Of a stretch of DNA of 64,000 nt, positions 58,752 through 64,000 are shown one piece after another (position 1 is the stretch's first letter; each line of letters opens with the position of its first letter). Below the pieces are notes generated by a model that was not told the origin of the DNA, did not search any database, and saw nothing but the letters and a program-made list of their open reading frames with translations. A program made the translations under genes and the position numbers. Origin of the DNA: Diogma glabrata (taxonomy: Eukaryota; Arthropoda; Insecta; Diptera; Cylindrotomidae); contig OY856187.1 in NCBI GenBank assembly GCA_963693315.1, positions 117,407,166-117,471,165 on the forward strand. Reading direction: 5' to 3'.

Positions 58752-61049
58752 TTACTTCGGTCTGAAAGACCTAAATATTACATTTATGAGCCAAAAGTGA
58801 AATTCTTGCCCCCACTTTTTTGGCATTTCTCGACGTTTTAGGTCCTTCTGATTCTAAAAAAGCAAAAAAAAATGTATGTCTGTCTGCCGGCCGTCCGTCC
58901 GTCGGTCCGTCCGGCCGTCATTACCTACGCTGCAGGGAAAACCGCTGGAGGGATTTATTAAATTTTTTTTTTCTAAAAATAGGTATAGTCAAGGGACAGG
59001 TCCGAAAGGACGCTGTGTTCGATAACTGTACCGGAAGTGTGTCAAAAATCATTAAGTGTGTCAAAAACAGCAAATTTTCATATTTTTGGCTTAAAAAACG
59101 TTCATTTTAAGTGATTACGAGTAGGAACATTGAATTTGGAGAAATCTTGATGGTAGGGATTGGTATGTGAGATCAAAATCTAGATTATTGCATTATAAGT
59201 TTGTCAAAAAAGTGTTGTCAAGTATGTTAATTTTTATTTCTTTTTTTACCCAATATTTTGGAAAAAAATTAAATTGATCATTTGTTTGAATTTTATTATT
59301 ACTACTGAGAATTATGGGATTATAAGTTTGTCAAATATGTCAAAAGAAAGATTTTTATTTACTTTTTTACCCAATTTTTTGAAAAAAGTAAAATTAATAG
59401 TTTGTATGACATGAAATTTTATTATTATTATAGAGAATTATGGCATTTTAAGTTTGTCAAAAAAAATAATGTCAAGTGTGTCATAAAATGATTTCATTTA
59501 TTTTTTTAGCCAATTTTTTGGAAAAAAAATGTAGTTGTTTTTATAACGTAAATGTAATTGAAAATGAAATTGGACATGGAAATTTTTGAATTTGTTATAT
59601 AGTTTGTTATAGTTTTTGAAATATTTTTGGTATTTTGAAAAAAGTTTGTATTTTTGATTTTGTAATAATTTTTGCAATATTTTTAGAATTTTGGAAAAAG
59701 TTTTAATTTCTTCCAAAATTTTTTTTAAAATCAAGTATTTAAACTTTTTTAAATTCCAATAATATTCCCAAAATTCTTAAAAATTCAATCTTTTTCCAAA
59801 TTTCAAAAATATTGCAAAAATTATTACAAAATCAAAAATTGAAAATTTTTTCAAAATTCCAAAAATTATAACAAAATCAAAAATTAAAAATTTTTCAAAA
59901 TTCTAAAAATATTCAAAAAAATTCTTACAAAATCAAAAATTAAAACTTTTTCCAAAATTCTAAAAATATTGCAAAAATTATTACAAAATCAAAAATACAA
60001 ATTTTTTTCAAAATTCCAAAAATATTTCAAAAACTATAACAAATTCAAAAATTTCCATGTCCAATTTCATTTTCAATTACATTTACGTCATAAAAACAGC
60101 TAAATTTTTTTATTCCAAAAAATTGGCTAAAAAAATAAATGAAATCATTTTTTGACACACTTGACATTATTTTTTTGACAAACTTATAATGCCATGATTC
60201 TTTATAATAATAATAAAATTTCATGTCATACAAACTATTAATTTTATTTTTTTCTAAAAAAAATTGGGTAAAAAGTAAATAAAAACCTTTCTTTTGACAC
60301 ACTTGACAACATTTTTTTGACAAACTTATAATGGCATAATTCTCAATAATAATAATAAAATTTCATTTCAAACAAACAATTAATTTTTTTTTTCCGAAAA
60401 ATTAGCTAAAAAAATAAATAAAAATCTTTCTCTTGACACACTTCACAACATTTTTTTGACAAACTTATAATGCCATAATTCTCAATAATAATAAAAAAAT
60501 TTCATTTCAAACAAATGATTAGTTATTTTTTTTTTCAAAAATTGGGTAAAAAAAGAAATAAAAATCTTTCTTTTGACACACTTGACAACATTTTTTTGAG
60601 AAACTTATTATGCAATAATCTAATTTTTGATCTCACATACCAATCCCTACCATCAAGATTTCTCCAAATTTAATGATCCTACTCGTAATCACTTAAAATG
60701 AACGTTTTTTAAGCCAAAAATATGAAAATTTGCTGTTTTTGACACACTTAATGATTTTTTTGACACACTTCCGGAACAGTTATCGAACACAGCGTCCTTT
60801 CGGAGCTGTCCCTTGACTATACCTATTTTTAGAAAAAAAAATTTTGAAATCCCTCCAGCGGTTTTCCCTGCAGCGTAAGTAATGACGGCCGGACGGACAG
60901 ACGGACGGCCGGCAGACAAACATACATTTTTTTTTTGCTTTTTTAGAATCAGTAGGTCCTAAAACGTCGAGAAATGCCAAAAAAAGTCGGGGTAAGAATT
61001 TCACTTTTGGCTCATGAATGTAATACTTAGGTCTTTCAGACCGAAGTAA
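58752..61049. repeat. 2.3-kb foldback element with tandem subrepeats and GC-rich block
   Basis: Termini are inverse: TTACTTCGGTCTGAAAGACC at 58753 and GGTCTTTCAGACCGAAGTAA ending at 61049. Each arm has, from outside inward: TTTTGGCATTTCTCGACGTT, a GC-rich (CCGTC)n-like block (about 58883-58920 and 60888-60915), CTGCAGGGAAAACC, then TGACACACTT/AAGTGTGTCA repeats. The right arm contains about four tandem units of 120-140 bp (TTTTTTGACAAACTTATAAT) between 60150 and 60620. The core (59560-60060) is a mirror of short AAAATATTGCAAAAATTATT units. ORFs here are shadows of the repeats. Confidence 0.85.
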
Positions 61050-61086
61050 CTTTACAACTGCATATACTCATATATAGGTGTTTTAT

Positions 61087-62297
61087 ACACCGAAAAAAAA
61101 ACGTTGGTAGAATCAACTACAAAGCTTGTTTGATTTTGCGTCTAATACGAACGTGGTTATTTTAACCAATGTAGCATTGTCAATTTATTTTAAAAAACGT
61201 AACAATTTTCATTATTTAAATCAACCACGGCGTGATCAATTTTTCTTGTTCATATTTTTCAGTTCAGTTTGTTCATGTTTTTATTTGAAAATTATTGTGT
61301 TTGTTAAAATAAAAAACTAGGAGAAAAGAAACTAATAAACAAAATAAAGAAAAGTAATAAACAAAAGAATAGAAAAATAAAAAGTTTTTATATATTTTAA
61401 CATGGCTGGTTTTATTTAACATTTTACTTTAGGAAATAATTTAGATGTGTTTAATTGATTTAAATAATTTTCATATTATTTGCATATAAAATTATGTGCG
61501 AAAGAAATTTTTCAGTTAATGTTATAACAAAAATATCGTTAATGAAACAGGCCATTTCTATAATTAATTTTGGTGATTTAAAAAAATTATTATATATTTT
61601 TTATTTGTCTTGTTTCATGTCCATTTATCGATATTTTAATTTAATGTTTCATAATAATGAGAAAATTATGGAAAATTAGTATAATTTTCTACACATAATT
61701 CAAATATTTAAATTTTTTGATTTCTGAATTTTGGTCTTTTAAATTGTATCATTAAAAATATGGCGAAAAAATGGACGCATCCTTTACAAACAAAATCACA
61801 CTCATACATTTCCTATTTAGAACGTAAATATACGAACGCTAGCTTTATGCATAAAAATGTTTGTCGGGATTGATGCGAAATACATACTTCTAATATAAAA
61901 AATTTCAAATATTATATTTACGAAAAAAACGAACCCATACAAACATCGATAGTAGCAAAAACAAAACAAAGATGTACCAAACCAAGAGATTTAATACGGC
62001 GTATTGCTTAATTCTATCACAAACGTATTCAATATCACTATTTTTAGTCCAATTTTTAATTTACAACGTTTGTAGTCAATTGAAAATTAAATCATAGTTG
62101 ACTCAACTAGAAACATGATTAAATCAAATATGTTTGTGATACTTATAAAAAAATATATCAACAACGATTAAATTGTTAATTTAAATACGGAGCGTTGGTT
62201 GATTCAATCACAAACGTATTTAGTTCCCCAATTTTCACTTAATTTTCGATTAACAATGCAACATGTTTGAATCAACCAAGATTTTTTCTTTCGGTGT
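61087..62297. repeat. 1.2-kb inverted-repeat element inserted in a LINE relic
   Basis: The left end ACACCGAAA, an A-run and a (C/T)TTGGT.GA.TCAA block match inversely the right end TTGAATCAACCAAG, T-rich run and TTTCGGTGT. Inside, further inverted pieces occur (TTGATTCAATCACAAACGT near 62198 and a TCACAAACGTATT copy near 62018). The ORFs at 61126 and 61494 show no motif. The right border falls inside a LINE endonuclease frame, which shows this element inserted later. Confidence 0.65.
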
Positions 62298-62591
62298 GGT
62301 AACTGATGTGATTAGATAATGGTCAGAATTTCCAATACTACCCTTATCGACATCGACACTCGCAATATCTGGCATATATGTGAAATAGAGGTCTAGGAGA
62401 AATCTTTTATCACCGCCATTACGAGGAGTGAAAGTTGGGCTTTTTACAATCTGCGTCAGGTCGTGCGATGCGGCAAATATATTCTCAATATATAGCTCAA
62501 TAACATTGTACCTGATAATCGAATAAAACTTGGTACATAAGCATTTAGTACGGTTAACAACAGTTCTGCATCCCAACTTCTGGTTTGTCAC
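62298..62591 (-). mobile_element. LINE endonuclease fragment
   Basis: Minus-strand FLLDLYFTYMPDIASVDV and GSIGNSDHYLITSV closely resemble LINE F at 34100-34200. The frame stops at the border of the inverted-repeat element at 62297. The upstream LTQIVKSPTF part is also endonuclease-like. Only about 290 bp survive. Confidence 0.7.
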
Positions 62592-63044
62592 TTCCGGTTA
62601 AAATTTTTTTTTACTTTTTCTCGTACAACATAATTTATGTATGGTGGGGTACTACAGCTTTCTTTAATGTTTTTATAATTAGAACTACGCGAAATCTATG
62701 ACATTGGTTAGCTTTTAATTAAAGTATTTGATGAATATTAGCTCACTATAATGTATCCAGAACACTATGTTTCCAGAGCTGTGGTGAAGGCAGCCTTTAA
62801 AAGTAGTTCTACATATATTTGCGTCGTATAGTTTTATAAATTTATTAAAGTTAGTAATTCCCCGATTTATCGGTTCGTTATTGCCATAATCATTTCTATG
62901 TTTTAATTCATTCAGATAACTAGAGTGCCTTGTTTGTCTTATATTGTCATTTTTTTACCTTATCATTAAAATATGAGACGTTTATATTGTTGTGTAAAAT
63001 ATCGTATATAAAACTAGCTGATAACATATCACAGAGAGTTCATA
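62592..63044. other. No gene seen
   Basis: AT-rich separation between two LINE scraps, with no coding or repeat signal I could match. Confidence 0.35.
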
Positions 63045-63464
63045 TTAAGAATTTTTAGCCTCAATGTAGTGCGGCAAATTGGTAAAATCGCGTGGATCGT
63101 AAACGTGTCTAAGAGCACACAGTAAAAGCTACTTTTGAACAGATTCAATAGAAGAGCATTGAATTTTTTGAAATCGTGCCCAATTGACTGCTCCGTACTC
63201 AAGAATGGTTTGTACTAATGAACAGTAAAGTGATTTAGTTACCATAAAATTATCAAATTCCGTTGCTCTTTTTATAAAACTTAATATTTTTTGCGCTTTC
63301 GCTATAGATGGGTCATTGTGTTCTTTAAAAGATAGCTGGGAATCTAGACCTACAACAAGATCACGCACTGTAAATACTCGAGTTAGCGTTCTTTCATTTA
63401 GAGAATATGTGTAGTATTCGGGATCTTTCTTACGATGAAAGGATATCACTGAACATTTCCTCAT
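63045..63464 (-). mobile_element. LINE late-RT/C-terminal fragment
   Basis: The minus-strand frame 63129-63464 carries KCSVISFHRKKDPEYYTY, DLVVGLDSQLSFKEH, KAQKILSFIKR and LYCSLVQTILEYGAVNW. After a shift, CALRHVYDPRDFTNLPHY follows to about 63050. This is the segment C-terminal to the RT active site of a LINE from a family other than C and F. Both ends are truncated. Confidence 0.7.
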
Positions 63465-63769
63465 GATAATTAAAGAATGAAGCTAGCTACATTTTAAAGC
63501 AAATTGTTCTGCTATGAAAAAATAATAATAAAATATATGATCGGTGTCCAATGTCCATATTAGCAAATCTGTATGATCGGCAGTTGCACTTGAGGAATGA
63601 CGTGATCGATTTGATTTTTCGTGCTGTGGTCATTCGGTTTATACGCTGCTTTGTGAATTCTCTTGTGAGGAATAAATTGTTAGAGACTAAACTTTACATT
63701 ATAAATTTATTTTACATAACTAAATTTTAAATTATATAGTCAGCTTCGTTTCGAGAGATCCTTTATTGT
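63465..63769. other. No gene seen
   Basis: AT-rich sequence with no assigned feature. Confidence 0.3.
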
Positions 63770-63900
63770 TACTGGTAAGCTGCAAGCTGTTTGTACCGAT
63801 ATGCGTTTAAAGTTCTGAACTTTCACCAATTTGAGCTTTGAAGTCACCTACCACGATTTTTATATCGTGCCGACTGCAGTGAGATGTTGTTGATGACACA
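63770..63900 (-). mobile_element. RTE-like LINE endonuclease scrap
   Basis: On the minus strand DIKIVVGDFKAQIGESSEL is readable near 63865-63815. It resembles the GDFN motif region of RTE endonucleases and the copy at 27750. Flanking sequence has lost its frame, and the window ends shortly after. Confidence 0.5.
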
Positions 63901-64000
63901 GCAGTTGACATTGACAGCCGTTACATTAAATTTTTGTGTGCGGATTCTTAAAGCGTTTTCGATTCTACAAAAAAATGTGACTTTTTGCACTTTTTTTCAG

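Noticed and set aside
58820..61004. ORFs with PSVGPSG and GRPSVCPSGRHY-like proteins in the 2.3-kb foldback
   Set aside because: They translate the GC-rich repeat block and occur in both arms in mirrored form; no plausible gene.
56216..62297. CRISPR array or regularly spaced repeats
   Set aside because: Repeats are inverted, unequal in length and without constant spacers, in a eukaryotic genome.

Overview
This is a eukaryotic window, almost certainly insect and probably fly-like (Diptera), but I cannot name the species. The DNA is strongly AT-rich. Most introns of the host genes are 52-66 nt with GT-AG borders. The genes are typical single-copy insect genes (UBF, Pcc1/LAGE3, PIG-P, Ack kinase, EMC8/9, a MADF-BESS factor). 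Between them lie many insect-type transposons: copia, jockey/CR1-like, RTE-like and I-clade LINEs, a Harbinger/ISL2EU-type DNA transposon, and long inverted-repeat (foldback) elements.

Layout. 1-760: foldback MITEs. 1072-3972 (+): a ten-exon UBF/UBTF-like HMG-box gene, whose only long intron carries a LINE-derived insertion. 4544-12004: two head-to-head, decayed THAP/DDE transposon copies meeting in a palindrome at 5893, with a complete, apparently very young copia element (6056-10541, minus strand) inserted in the right-hand copy. 12144-13157 (+): Pcc1 (KEOPS) and PIG-P (GPI anchor), 41 bp apart. 14040-17380: two LINE relics on the minus strand. 17538-20340: nested inverted-repeat elements. 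20419-23900: a LINE interrupted by a solo LTR with a 4-bp target duplication. 24250-35100: LINE fragments, a 200-N assembly gap and a tandem repeat. 35945-43030: a foldback element interrupted by a full-length, intact I-clade LINE (37014-42355, minus). 44545-45600: the 5' end of another LINE. 46457-50386 (+): the Ack tyrosine kinase gene in four coding exons. 51255-51640: a recombinase-like fragment. 52257-52974 (-) and 53201-54081 (+): EMC8/9 and a MADF-BESS gene, divergent over 226 bp. 54166-62300: an LTR-like repeat, a LINE tail and four inverted-repeat elements in a row. 62298-64000: LINE scraps.

The host genes do not form a pathway. They are unrelated housekeeping genes: rRNA transcription, tRNA t6A modification, GPI-anchor synthesis, endocytic/growth signalling, membrane-protein insertion and DNA binding. 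Selfish DNA occupies most of the rest. The most informative signals are the nested insertion order, two elements that look intact enough to have moved recently (copia and the I-clade LINE), five or more families of long foldback repeats, the tight Pcc1/PIG-P pair, and the head-to-head transposon palindrome. I did not find a clearly new defence, toxin or metabolic system. All exon borders were inferred by eye from splice signals, reading frame and family similarity recalled from general knowledge.
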